Source: Microbacterium hydrocarbonoxydans (lineage in GTDB: Bacteria > Actinomycetota > Actinomycetes > Actinomycetales > Microbacteriaceae). Taken from it: 64,000 bases of DNA. Of this stretch, positions 8,375-15,621 are shown piece by piece (position 1 is the stretch's first letter; each line of letters starts with the position of its first letter). Below the pieces are notes generated by a model. That model saw only the letters and a list, made by a program, of their open reading frames with translations, did not search any database and had not been told where the DNA came from. A program made the translations under genes and the position numbers. The DNA lies in contig NZ_LR882982.1 in NCBI RefSeq assembly GCF_904831005.1, forward strand, positions 1 through 64,000, given 5' to 3'.

Positions 8375-8670
8375 CGTCGGTGAGCGCGCGGGCCACGCCG
8401 TTGGCTCGGCGGCGACGGTCGGGCGGGGCCGATTTCGCATCGGGCCGGTCAGGCGGGGTCAATTTCGCATCTGAAACCGCCGATTCGGATGCGGAACTGG
8501 CCCCGCTCGGCCCCGCGGATGCGGAACTGGCCCCGCTCGGCCCCGCGGATGCGGAACTGGCCCCGCGCAGGGCGGGGGCGCAGGGGCTGGGGCGGAGCGG
8601 CGACGCAGCGGGTGACATGTCGGCGCGATCCGGCACGTCGCGTCGGCGCAACTCCTGCCAGGATCGGAAC
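8375..8670. repeat. Family B repeats including a 30-bp tandem array
   Basis: Between the sigma factor and the lipoprotein gene. Two plus-oriented copies (GCGGGGCCGATTTCGCATC near 8425 and GCGGGGTCAATTTCGCATC near 8454) face three inverted copies of GATGCGGAACTGGCCCCGC. The latter repeat with an exact 30-bp period at 8491, 8521 and 8551, spaced by TCGGCCCCGCG-type sequence. Opposed copies can form a long stem-loop. A reading frame runs through the array, but its sequence is repeat-encoded and is not taken as coding. Confidence 0.7.
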
Positions 8671-9216
8671 GTGCACAGTCTTTCGCGTACGTGGGTGTCC
8701 GTTCTCGTCGCCGCCCTGATCCTGCCTGTCACGGTGGCATGCACGCCGACCGCCGATGCCGGTGCTTCGCCGTCACCGACGCAGAGCCCGGCGCCGACCG
8801 CATCGACGTCCGCTGTGCCTGCGGATGATCCCGAGACATCGAATGCCTACCGCGATTCTCGGTGGCCTGGCTCGATCTCGGAGTTTCCGTACGAGATGCC
8901 GGCCGGATACGAGTTCCCCGCTGAGTCTCCGGAGACGGGGTTCGCGATGAGCACGTCGTGGGGAGCCGATGTCGCCTACGCATGGTGGGGGTGCGCCACC
9001 CTCCTGTCCGCGTGGTCGGCGGTGGATGACGGTGACATCGAGCGAGCGGATCAGTTGCTCTCGCGGGTGAACGACGCCAGAGCCGAGCGGCCGGAGATGT
9101 TCCCCGGCTGGAGCGCGCCCGGGCCTATCGACTGGCAGGATCCGGTCTTCAGAGAGGGCGGAGAATCCGGTCTCTGCGCGGCGTGGTTCGAGCGCGAGGA
9201 GTCTGTCGGTCACTGA
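8671..9216 (+). CDS. Putative lipoprotein, unknown function
   Basis: 181-aa secreted protein. From the GTG at 8671 there is a signal peptide, RTWVSVLVAALILPVTVAC, whose final Cys fits a lipobox-like site (VTVAC). A Ser/Pro/Thr-rich linker and a domain of about 130 residues rich in Trp and acidic residues follow. CAGGAT six bases before GTG resembles a leaderless -10 box. It is convergent with the second MalY-type gene across a strong hairpin. The domain was not recognised. Confidence 0.65.
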   Translation: MHSLSRTWVSVLVAALILPVTVACTPTADAGASPSPTQSPAPTASTSAVPADDPETSNAYRDSRWPGSISEFPYEMPAGYEFPAESPETGFAMSTSWGADVAYAWWGCATLLSAWSAVDDGDIERADQLLSRVNDARAERPEMFPGWSAPGPIDWQDPVFREGGESGLCAAWFEREESVGH

Positions 9217-9224
9217 CCCGCTCG

Positions 9225-9247
9225 CGGCCGCGGCCGGGCCGCGGCCG
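9225..9247. terminator. GC-rich hairpin between convergent genes
   Basis: A perfect 9-bp stem (CGGCCGCGG pairing with CCGCGGCCG) around a 5-nt loop sits in the 42-bp gap between two convergent stop codons. There is no U-tract on either side, as is common in high-GC actinobacteria. It is likely a bidirectional terminator. Confidence 0.55.
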
Positions 9248-9258
9248 GCCGGAGGAAA

Positions 9259-10443
9259 CTACGAGGCGGGTGACGTCGCGGCCCGCTCGGCGAGAGCGCG
9301 CGCGATCCGTTCGACGCCCTCGACCATGACCGGTCGGGGCAGCGCGAACACGAAACGCGTGTACCCGATGCCGGCCTCGCCGCACGCGGCACCGTCGGTC
9401 ATCGCGACGCCGGCGTGCTCGCGGAACCACTCGCCGAGATCGCCCGTGAGCCCGGTCTCGCGAAAGTCGAGCAGCGCGATGTAGCTGCCCTCGGGCACCG
9501 TCATCCGCACGCCGGGCAGCTTCTCGTCGACCAGCTGCGCCAGCATCCGCCTGTTGCCGTCGAGGTAGTCGACCACCCCGTCGAGCCATTCGCGCCCGCC
9601 TGTGTACGCCGCGATGTTGGCGATCACGCCGAGCGTCGAGGTTCCGTGTCCGGCCCAGAAGCCGAGCCGCTCCCAGAGCTCGGCGTCGGCGTCGTTCGAC
9701 AGGAGGATCTGGGCGCACTTGAGGCCCGCGAGGTTCCAGGCCTTCGATGCCGACGTCGCAGTCACGGTGTGGGCGGCAGCGGCATCCGACACCGAGGCGT
9801 AGGGGATGTGCTGGGCCGGCGCGTAGACGATCGGCGCGTGGATCTCGTCGGAGAAGACCCGGCCGCCCGCCTCGGTCACGACCGACGCGATCGCGAGCAG
9901 CTCATCGCGGGTCGCCACCGTGCCGAGCGGATTGTGCGGGTTGCAGAGCACGAGCATCTCGCCGCCGTCGCGGAACGCCTGGGCGACGCCCTCGAGGTCC
10001 ATGACCCAGCGGCCGTCGACCTCGATGCTCGGCACCTCGATGACGCGGCGGTCGTGCATCGGCGGCACGACCAGGAAGGGCATGTACGCGGGGGTCGGCA
10101 CGATCACGGCCGCACCCGGTGCGGTGAAGTTCTCGATCGCCAGCTCGAACGCGGCGATCACGTCGGGAACGTGGTGGATGCGGTCGGCGGCGACCTCCCA
10201 GCCGTACGAGTCGGCGTACCAGCGAGACGCCGCGGCAGAGAGGTCCTTCGCGAGCTTGTCGGGAAGGTAACCGGTGACGCCCAGGTCGAGAGCATCCTTG
10301 AGCGCGCCGTTGATCGCGGGGGCGAGGCCGAAGTCCATCTCGGCGACGAACGCCCCGATCATGTCGGGGAAGGTGGTCCATTTGAGGCTGCCGGCGTTCC
10401 GCAGGTCGTTCTCGGTGAGCAGATCGAAGGCGCCGGATGTCAT
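9259..10443 (-). CDS. PLP-dependent aminotransferase, MalY/PatB family (second copy)
   Basis: 394-aa paralog of the enzyme at 3383-4567 with the same length and motif order: FVAEMDFGLAP, TPAYMPF, CNPHNPLG, DEIHAPI, and the Schiff-base lysine in TSASKAWN at about residue 234. The two copies clearly share a recent ancestor but differ throughout, especially in the C-terminal domain, so they probably have different substrates. It has no leader peptide. It is divergent from the hypothetical gene at 10607, and the space between holds a pair of long inverted repeats. C-S lyase activity is inferred from the family. Confidence 0.9.
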   Translation of the reverse strand: MTSGAFDLLTENDLRNAGSLKWTTFPDMIGAFVAEMDFGLAPAINGALKDALDLGVTGYLPDKLAKDLSAAASRWYADSYGWEVAADRIHHVPDVIAAFELAIENFTAPGAAVIVPTPAYMPFLVVPPMHDRRVIEVPSIEVDGRWVMDLEGVAQAFRDGGEMLVLCNPHNPLGTVATRDELLAIASVVTEAGGRVFSDEIHAPIVYAPAQHIPYASVSDAAAAHTVTATSASKAWNLAGLKCAQILLSNDADAELWERLGFWAGHGTSTLGVIANIAAYTGGREWLDGVVDYLDGNRRMLAQLVDEKLPGVRMTVPEGSYIALLDFRETGLTGDLGEWFREHAGVAMTDGAACGEAGIGYTRFVFALPRPVMVEGVERIARALAERAATSPAS

Positions 10444-10484
10444 GACGAAAGTCTTTCATCCGAACAGGTGCTATCGGCTCGACC

Positions 10485-10553
10485 TGCATGTCGAGATCAC
10501 AGATGCATGCCGAGAACGGCGAAGCGGACCTGCATCCGTGATCTGAGCATGCA
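10485..10553. promoter_or_regulatory. 23-nt imperfect inverted repeat in divergent promoter region
   Basis: Arms at 10485-10507 and 10531-10553 pair over 19 of 23 positions (TGCATG, AGATCAC and GATGCA blocks), separated by a 23-nt spacer. They lie between the divergent aminotransferase and the gene at 10607. A smaller palindrome, CTCGAC-n6-GTCGAG (10478-10495), overlaps the left arm. It could be an operator or an RNA stem; no regulator is encoded beside it. Confidence 0.4.
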
Positions 10554-10606
10554 CCTGCACGCCCGGAAGCAAGCCCGGCCCGAGATCGCGTCGATACGAT
10601 GGGGCG

Positions 10607-11338
10607 ATGGCGGATGCGTACACCGGCGACGAACTCTCAGCCCGACTGCCCGCAGCGCTCTCGCGGCTCAGCGAGGTCGCCGAGTACGACATCGAGCGGA
10701 TGCGGGCGATCGCCCTCGAGGAGGGACTCGAGCACTTCCCTCGATCGCGGGTCGACGACCGGCGCTCTCTGCGACTTCAGCACTCAGGGGATGGGGTCAG
10801 CGTGAGTCGAAAGCTGCGCGCCGCGATCTCGAAGGCGCTCGGAAAGCCGACCGGCACCGACAAGGTCTACAGTTCGGGCCCGTTCATCTGCGAGCTGCGG
10901 GTGGACGACATCGTCACAGTGGCGGCGCGTCCGCAGCGGTCGCTCGAATCCGTCGGTGCGGCAGTCGTCGCCTGGATGTCGGGGGTGCCGTTCTCCGAGT
11001 GGGCGAATGCCGAGGGCGCCGGCATCATGCATCCGACCGAGCGGCTGATCCGCGCGCCGCTCGTGCACGAACGTCCGGAGCGGATGTCGTTCGCCGTCGA
11101 CCTGGGTGCGGGACTGCATCCCGTCGGCGTCGTCGTGAACGATCTGCCGCAGCGCCGCGCGGCGCTCGCCGAGTACTTCTCAGGACTGATCGGCGAGGCC
11201 GAGGTGCCGCCGCCGTACATCACCGAGAGAAAAGCGTGGGTGCGCGGACAGCGCCAGGTGATGCTGGCCGGCTACCGCAGCGGAGGCAATCACTCGCTGA
11301 CCTTCGTCGACGATGATGGGGGCGAGGTGGCCTGGTGA
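10607..11338 (+). CDS. Hypothetical protein
   Basis: 243-aa soluble alpha/beta protein that I do not recognise. It has no signal peptide or membrane segment. The N-terminal 60 residues are helical and acidic. The middle contains FICELRVDDIVTVAARP and VVAWMSGVPFSEW, and the C-terminal part YITERKAWVRGQRQVMLAGYRSGGNHSL. The ATG at 10607 lies 6 nt after TACGAT, so the transcript is probably leaderless. A palindrome follows the stop codon. Confidence 0.7.
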   Translation: MADAYTGDELSARLPAALSRLSEVAEYDIERMRAIALEEGLEHFPRSRVDDRRSLRLQHSGDGVSVSRKLRAAISKALGKPTGTDKVYSSGPFICELRVDDIVTVAARPQRSLESVGAAVVAWMSGVPFSEWANAEGAGIMHPTERLIRAPLVHERPERMSFAVDLGAGLHPVGVVVNDLPQRRAALAEYFSGLIGEAEVPPPYITERKAWVRGQRQVMLAGYRSGGNHSLTFVDDDGGEVAW

Positions 11339-11340
11339 CC

Positions 11341-11377
11341 CGCGGCTGCTCGGCATGCCTGCATGTCGAGGTCCGCG
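11341..11377. repeat. Palindromic element after the hypothetical gene
   Basis: CTCGGCATGC and GCATGTCGAG, separated by 2 nt (11349-11370), form a 10-bp stem with one mismatch, extended outward by CGCGG/CCGCG. The half CCTGCATGTCGAG is identical to 10483-10495, in front of the same gene. It could be a terminator for the upstream gene or an operator for gnd. Confidence 0.4.
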
Positions 11378-11456
11378 CAACACCATTGAGCCCCCTCGCC
11401 ACCCGTGCCAGGATGGCCCCGACTCGGCTCACCGGGGCTGAGACGAAAGGATTCTC

Positions 11457-12512
11457 ATGCAGCTGGCGATGATCGGACTCGGCAGGATGGGTGCCAACAT
11501 CGTGCGCCGCCTCATGCGCGCGGGGCACGAATGCGTGGTCTACGACGTGAATGCGGATGCCGTGCAGGCGCTGGTCGCCGAAGGGGCCACGGGCGCCGAC
11601 AGCATGGCCGACCTGGCGTCGAAGCTGGAGGCGCCGCGCGCTGTCTGGATGATGGTGCCCGCATCATTGACCGGCGCCGTGGCCGACCAGGTCGCCGAGG
11701 TGCTCGACGAGGGCGACATCATCATCGACGGCGGCAACTCGAACTACCGCGACGACGTGCGTCGCGCGAAGGCGTTCCGCGAGCGCGGCATCCACTACGT
11801 CGATGTGGGAACCAGCGGTGGGGTGTTCGGTCTCGAACGCGGCTACTGCCTCATGGTGGGCGGGCCGGACGCTGCGGTGCAGCGCATCGAGCCGATCCTG
11901 CGCTCGGTGGCTCCGGGCGTCGGCGAGATCGAGCGCACGCCAGGGCGCACCGGCGATCTGACCCCTGAAGAGGAGGGCTACCTGCACTGCGGCCCCTCGG
12001 GTGCCGGACACTTCGTGAAGATGGTGCACAACGGCATCGAGTACGGCATCATGGCCTCGATCGCCGAGGGCCTCAACCTGCTGCACAACGCGGATGCCGG
12101 GGTGCGCGAGGCCGAGCACTCGGCCGAGATCGCGCCGCTCGAAGAGCCCGAGTTCTACCAGTTCCCGATCGACACGTCGAAGGTGGCCGAGCTGTGGCGC
12201 CGTGGATCGGTGATCTCGTCGTGGCTGCTCGACCTGACCGCCGCGGCGCTCGCCGAGAACCCGCAGCTCGACGGCCTGGCCGGCCGCGTCTCGGACTCGG
12301 GCGAGGGACGCTGGACGGTCAAGGCCGCTGTCGACGTGGGTGTTCCCGTACCGGTGCTCGCGGCGTCGCTGTTCGAGCGCTTCGCCTCGCGCGACGAAGA
12401 TCGCTTCGCCAACCAGGTGCTCTCGGCGATGCGCCTGCAGTTCGGCGGGCACCAGGAGCTGCCGGCCGGAGACGTGCTCGAGGCAGGGGCGCGCAAGGCC
12501 GAGTCGGAGTAA
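11457..12512 (+). CDS. gnd: 6-phosphogluconate dehydrogenase, short (YqeC/GndA-type) form
   Basis: 351-aa enzyme for oxidative decarboxylation of 6-phosphogluconate to ribulose 5-phosphate in the pentose phosphate pathway. The N-terminal Rossmann motif GLGRMG (residues 7-12) binds the dinucleotide. The loop after strand 2 reads VVYDVN, without the Arg expected for NADP, so NAD use is likely. Substrate motifs are DGGNSNYRDD, VGTSGGVFGLERGYCLM and the catalytic GPSGAGHFVKMVHNGIEYG. It is shorter than the roughly 470-aa classic enzyme, as is normal for this subfamily. AAAGGA precedes the ATG with good spacing. Confidence 0.93.
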   Translation: MQLAMIGLGRMGANIVRRLMRAGHECVVYDVNADAVQALVAEGATGADSMADLASKLEAPRAVWMMVPASLTGAVADQVAEVLDEGDIIIDGGNSNYRDDVRRAKAFRERGIHYVDVGTSGGVFGLERGYCLMVGGPDAAVQRIEPILRSVAPGVGEIERTPGRTGDLTPEEEGYLHCGPSGAGHFVKMVHNGIEYGIMASIAEGLNLLHNADAGVREAEHSAEIAPLEEPEFYQFPIDTSKVAELWRRGSVISSWLLDLTAAALAENPQLDGLAGRVSDSGEGRWTVKAAVDVGVPVPVLAASLFERFASRDEDRFANQVLSAMRLQFGGHQELPAGDVLEAGARKAESE

Positions 12513-12529
12513 CGGGACCTGTCTGTACG

Positions 12530-12835
12530 TTGAGCGGGCGTTTCGTCTCGGTCGACTTCGTCGTCCTCGCTCAACGACCGGGGGTGTCTGTTCGTTGAGC
12601 GAGGCCCGCGGAGCGGCCCGAGACGAAACGCCTCGCGGGGACGTTTCGTCTCGGTCGACTTCGTCGTCCTCGCTCAACGACCGGGGGTGTCTGTTCGTTG
12701 AGCGAGGCCCGCGGAGCGGCCCGAGACGAAACGCCTCGCGGGAGCGATTCGTCTCGGTCGACTTCGTCGTCCTCGCTCAACGACCGGGGGGCGGTCGACT
12801 CCGTCGTCCTCGCTCAACGACCGGGGCATCGCGCG
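12530..12835. repeat. Family A palindromic repeats, 103-bp tandem units
   Basis: Fills the gap between convergent gnd and the ABC ATPase gene. Units consist of GTTGAGCGAG...GAGACGAAACG facing CGTTTCGTCTC...CTCGCTCAAC, so each unit can fold into a long hairpin. CTGTTCGTTGAGCGAGGCCC recurs at 12588 and 12691, a period of 103 bp, followed by a truncated unit at about 12790-12830. No real gene is present. Further clusters lie at 18160-18620, 23895-24250 and 36270-36550. Confidence 0.85.
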
Positions 12836-12838
12836 AGC

Positions 12839-13645
12839 TCAGACCAGCGCGGCATCCACCCTGTGATCGTTGCCGGCGTGCACGAGGGCGTCGATCCGGC
12901 GCTCGATGGCGTTGAACTCCGGGGAGTTCACGTCGCGCTCGCCGGGGAGGTCAACCGTCACGATCTCCCGCACGTGACCCGAGATGCCGTGGGCGGTGCC
13001 GCCCGCCATGACGAGCACGCGGTCGCCGAGGTAGACGGCCTCCTCGATGCTGTGCGTCACGAACAGCACGGTGATGCCGGCATCCCGCTGAATGCGCTGC
13101 AACTCGTGCTGCATCTCGGTGCGCGTGAGCGCGTCGAGAGCGCCGAACGGCTCGTCCATGAGCATCACCGACGGAGTGTTCGCGAGCAGTCGCGCGATCG
13201 CGACGCGCTGCTGCATGCCCCCGGACAGCTGGTGCGGGAAGGATGCCGCGACGCGACTGAGCCCGACCGAGTCGAGCGCCGCGGTCGCCCGCTCCTTCAC
13301 GACCGCGCGGGGGAGGCGGGCCTGCTTCGGGCCGTACTCGATGTTCTCGCGCACGGTCAGCCAGGGGAACAGTCCGTAGTCCTGAAAGACGACGCCGCGG
13401 TCTGGGCCGGGGCCGGTGACTTCGGTGCCCGCGACGGTGAGCGAGCCCTCGGTGATCGTCTCGAATCCTGCGACCATGCGCAGCACCGTCGACTTGCCGC
13501 ATCCGGAGGCGCCGACGATGCAGACCACCTCACCGGCCGCGACCGTGATGTCCACACCGTCGACGGCGGCGATCGGCGAACCGGGGTAGCGCTTGCCCAC
13601 ACCGCTCATGACGATGCCGGCGGCGTGCTGGGGAGGAATGCTCAT
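12839..13645 (-). CDS. ABC transporter ATP-binding protein (SsuB/TauB-like)
   Basis: 268-aa ATPase of the nitrate/sulfonate/taurine importer group. Walker A is GASGCGKST (about residues 44-52), Q-loop FQDYGLFPW, ABC signature LSGGMQQRVAIARLL, Walker B VMLMDEPFGALD and switch His VTHSIEEA. It is the last gene of a five-gene operon (GntR regulator, allophanate hydrolase, binding protein, permease, ATPase) and starts 8 bp after the permease stop. It energises uptake of the nitrogen compound handled by this operon. Confidence 0.9.
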   Translation of the reverse strand: MSIPPQHAAGIVMSGVGKRYPGSPIAAVDGVDITVAAGEVVCIVGASGCGKSTVLRMVAGFETITEGSLTVAGTEVTGPGPDRGVVFQDYGLFPWLTVRENIEYGPKQARLPRAVVKERATAALDSVGLSRVAASFPHQLSGGMQQRVAIARLLANTPSVMLMDEPFGALDALTRTEMQHELQRIQRDAGITVLFVTHSIEEAVYLGDRVLVMAGGTAHGISGHVREIVTVDLPGERDVNSPEFNAIERRIDALVHAGNDHRVDAALV

Positions 13646-13653
13646 GCGATCTC

Positions 13654-14547
13654 TCACTTCTGGATCGGTCGGCGCCCGAAGGCGATGGCGAAGATGAGCG
13701 TGAGCAGACGGTCGGCGATGAAGCCGGCCAGGCCGATGACGACCATGCCCACGATGATGAGGTCGGTGCGCGACTGCTCCCTGGCCTGGGTGATGAGCGC
13801 GCCGAGACCCGTGCTGATACCCACCGTCTCGCCGACGACGAGGATCACCCACGAGAGCCCCATCGCGATGCGCATGCCGCTGATGATCTGCGGAGCGGCA
13901 GCCGGGATGACGACCTTGTAGAGCGACTGCAGGCGGGGCGTGCCCAGCATCGCGGCGGCCTCGAGCAGACGACCCGGCACCTGGTGCACTCCGCTGATGG
14001 TGTTCAGCAGGATCGGGAAGACCGCGGCGATGAACACGAGGAACACGGTGGAGCGGTCGCCGAAGCCGATGATGAGCAGTGTCAGCGGCGCCCACGCGGT
14101 GACGGGGATGGGGCGCACGAGGTTGATGGTCGGCTCGAGCATGCGGAACAGGAGCTTCGATCGGCCCATCAGCACGCCGAGCGGCACGGCGACGGCGACC
14201 GCCAGACCGAAGCCCTGCAGCACGCGCAGCGCCGAGGCGCCGAGGTGTCCCCAGAGAGTGCCGCTGAACGAGTCGTCGTAGACGCCGCCGAAGGCGAAGT
14301 CCACACCCCTCAACGCGACCTCCCCGGGGGTGGGCAGGAACGTCATCTTGATGTCGAACGGCAGCGTCCAGGCGTTCTGCACGCCCAGGTGCCAGCCGAT
14401 GAGGATGAGGATCGGAACGGGAAGAGCGATGGCCCATCCGAGCGACAGGCGGCGGCGCGGTCGTGCGGCGCGGATGCCGTCGGGCTTCGTCTCGGCGTTC
14501 TCGACGCCCTGCGGCGGATCGGCGAGTGCGGTGGTCGTCACGATCAC
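13654..14547 (-). CDS. ABC transporter permease (SsuC/TauC-like)
   Basis: 297-aa inner-membrane permease with about six helices and the EAA loop around LLEAAAMLGTPRLQSLYKVVIPAAAPQIISG, which contacts the ATPase. The start is a GTG that overlaps the stop of the binding-protein gene (GTGA), indicating coupled translation. The N-terminal 35 residues are cytoplasmic and basic. It partners the ATPase and lipoprotein of the same operon. Confidence 0.9.
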   Translation of the reverse strand: MIVTTTALADPPQGVENAETKPDGIRAARPRRRLSLGWAIALPVPILILIGWHLGVQNAWTLPFDIKMTFLPTPGEVALRGVDFAFGGVYDDSFSGTLWGHLGASALRVLQGFGLAVAVAVPLGVLMGRSKLLFRMLEPTINLVRPIPVTAWAPLTLLIIGFGDRSTVFLVFIAAVFPILLNTISGVHQVPGRLLEAAAMLGTPRLQSLYKVVIPAAAPQIISGMRIAMGLSWVILVVGETVGISTGLGALITQAREQSRTDLIIVGMVVIGLAGFIADRLLTLIFAIAFGRRPIQK

Positions 14548-15548
14548 TCCGTCCGTGCGGTCTCGACGAAGCTGACGTCGGTGAGGAGATCCTGGTCGAC
14601 CTCGGCCGAGACCTGATCGAAGGCGTGCATCTCCTCGCTCATCGCGGCCAGCGTCGAGAGGTAGCCGGCGTCCAGATCCCAGCGGGGCCAGATGTTCTCG
14701 ATCGCCAGGTCGACGATCGCGGGGTCGAGGGCGAACTCCTCGACCAGGCCGTCGGCCCAGGCGGAGGTGTCTTCTGCCATGTGCTCGACCGCGGCGACGT
14801 GGGTGTCGACGACGGCCTGCACCAGGTCGGGGTCGGACTCGATCAGGCTGTTGCTCGTGGCGAGCACGATGTTCGTCTGTCCGATCGGGGTGTCGTAGGC
14901 CGACATCAGCTCGTGAGCACCGCCCTCGATCGCGATCGACGGACCCACCTCGGCCGAGATGAACGCGTCGATCTGCCCGGAGGCGAACGCCGTGGCCATG
15001 TCGGCGAAGGGCAGGTTCACGAGCTCGACGTCGCTCGCGGGGTCGATGCCCTGCGCCTCGAGCGTGCGCTTGAGCAGGATCTCCTGGGTGGCCCCCATCG
15101 GGAAGCCGACCTTCGCACCCGCGAGATCTTCCGGCGTCTCGATGTCTTCCGTGGCGACGATGCGGGTGCCGCCGTCGGCGGCGGAGGCGATGATGCGCAC
15201 ATCCTGCTGCTCTGCGACGCCGGCGATGACCGATGCCGCGCCGGTCACGCCGAAGTCGACCGACCCCGAGACGATCGCGTTCTTGATGTCGCTGGAGGTG
15301 TCGAAGAGCACGATCTCGACGTCGATGCCCTCCTCTGCCACCTCCTCGTAGAAGAAGGGGCTGAACAGGTGGGGCTGCGCCCGCAGCGTGCCGATGGTGA
15401 CGGACTGCCCGCCCTCCTCTCCGCTTTCAGAGTCGGCAGACGATGGCGAAGCGGAGCAGCCGGCGAGCGCGAGCGCGGCTGCGGCGAGGGACGCGACGGC
15501 GAGCGACGGCGTGCGGAGGGAGGAGGTGCGGGGGGTGCGGAAGGTCAT
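14544..15548 (-). CDS. ABC transporter substrate-binding lipoprotein (NMT1/SsuA-like)
   Basis: 334-aa lipoprotein. The signal peptide ends in the lipobox LALAGC, and a Ser/Glu-rich linker leads into a periplasmic-binding fold of the nitrate/sulfonate/NMT1 type (IGTLRAQPHLFSPFFYEEVA, GSVDFGVTGAASVIAG, GAKVGFPMGATQEILLKR, FASGQIDAFISAE). AGGAG sits 5 nt before the ATG. Its position right after allophanate hydrolase suggests a urea-, biuret- or guanidine-like ligand, but the ligand cannot be read from the sequence. Confidence 0.88.
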   Translation of the reverse strand: MTFRTPRTSSLRTPSLAVASLAAAALALAGCSASPSSADSESGEEGGQSVTIGTLRAQPHLFSPFFYEEVAEEGIDVEIVLFDTSSDIKNAIVSGSVDFGVTGAASVIAGVAEQQDVRIIASAADGGTRIVATEDIETPEDLAGAKVGFPMGATQEILLKRTLEAQGIDPASDVELVNLPFADMATAFASGQIDAFISAEVGPSIAIEGGAHELMSAYDTPIGQTNIVLATSNSLIESDPDLVQAVVDTHVAAVEHMAEDTSAWADGLVEEFALDPAIVDLAIENIWPRWDLDAGYLSTLAAMSEEMHAFDQVSAEVDQDLLTDVSFVETARTE

Positions 15549-15621
15549 GTGTTCTCCTGGTGGGGGCGGGTTCAGGCGGTCTGTGGCAGGATCTGGGGCT
15601 GGGGCTGGGGCCGGTCAGGGG

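Noticed and set aside
8371..8670. N-terminal extension of the lipoprotein through the repeat array
   Set aside because: The extra residues are encoded by family B tandem repeats, and a signal peptide with lipobox starts properly at the GTG at 8671.
9415..11316. Long plus-strand open frame (633 codons) opposite the second MalY-type gene
   Set aside because: It mirrors the minus-strand gene, is Arg/His/Asp-rich as expected for antisense reading in high-GC DNA, and has no recognisable motif.
15549..15621. Guanidine or other riboswitch between allophanate hydrolase and the ABC genes
   Set aside because: The 73-bp spacer is a GGGGCT-rich low-complexity stretch with no recognisable riboswitch core.
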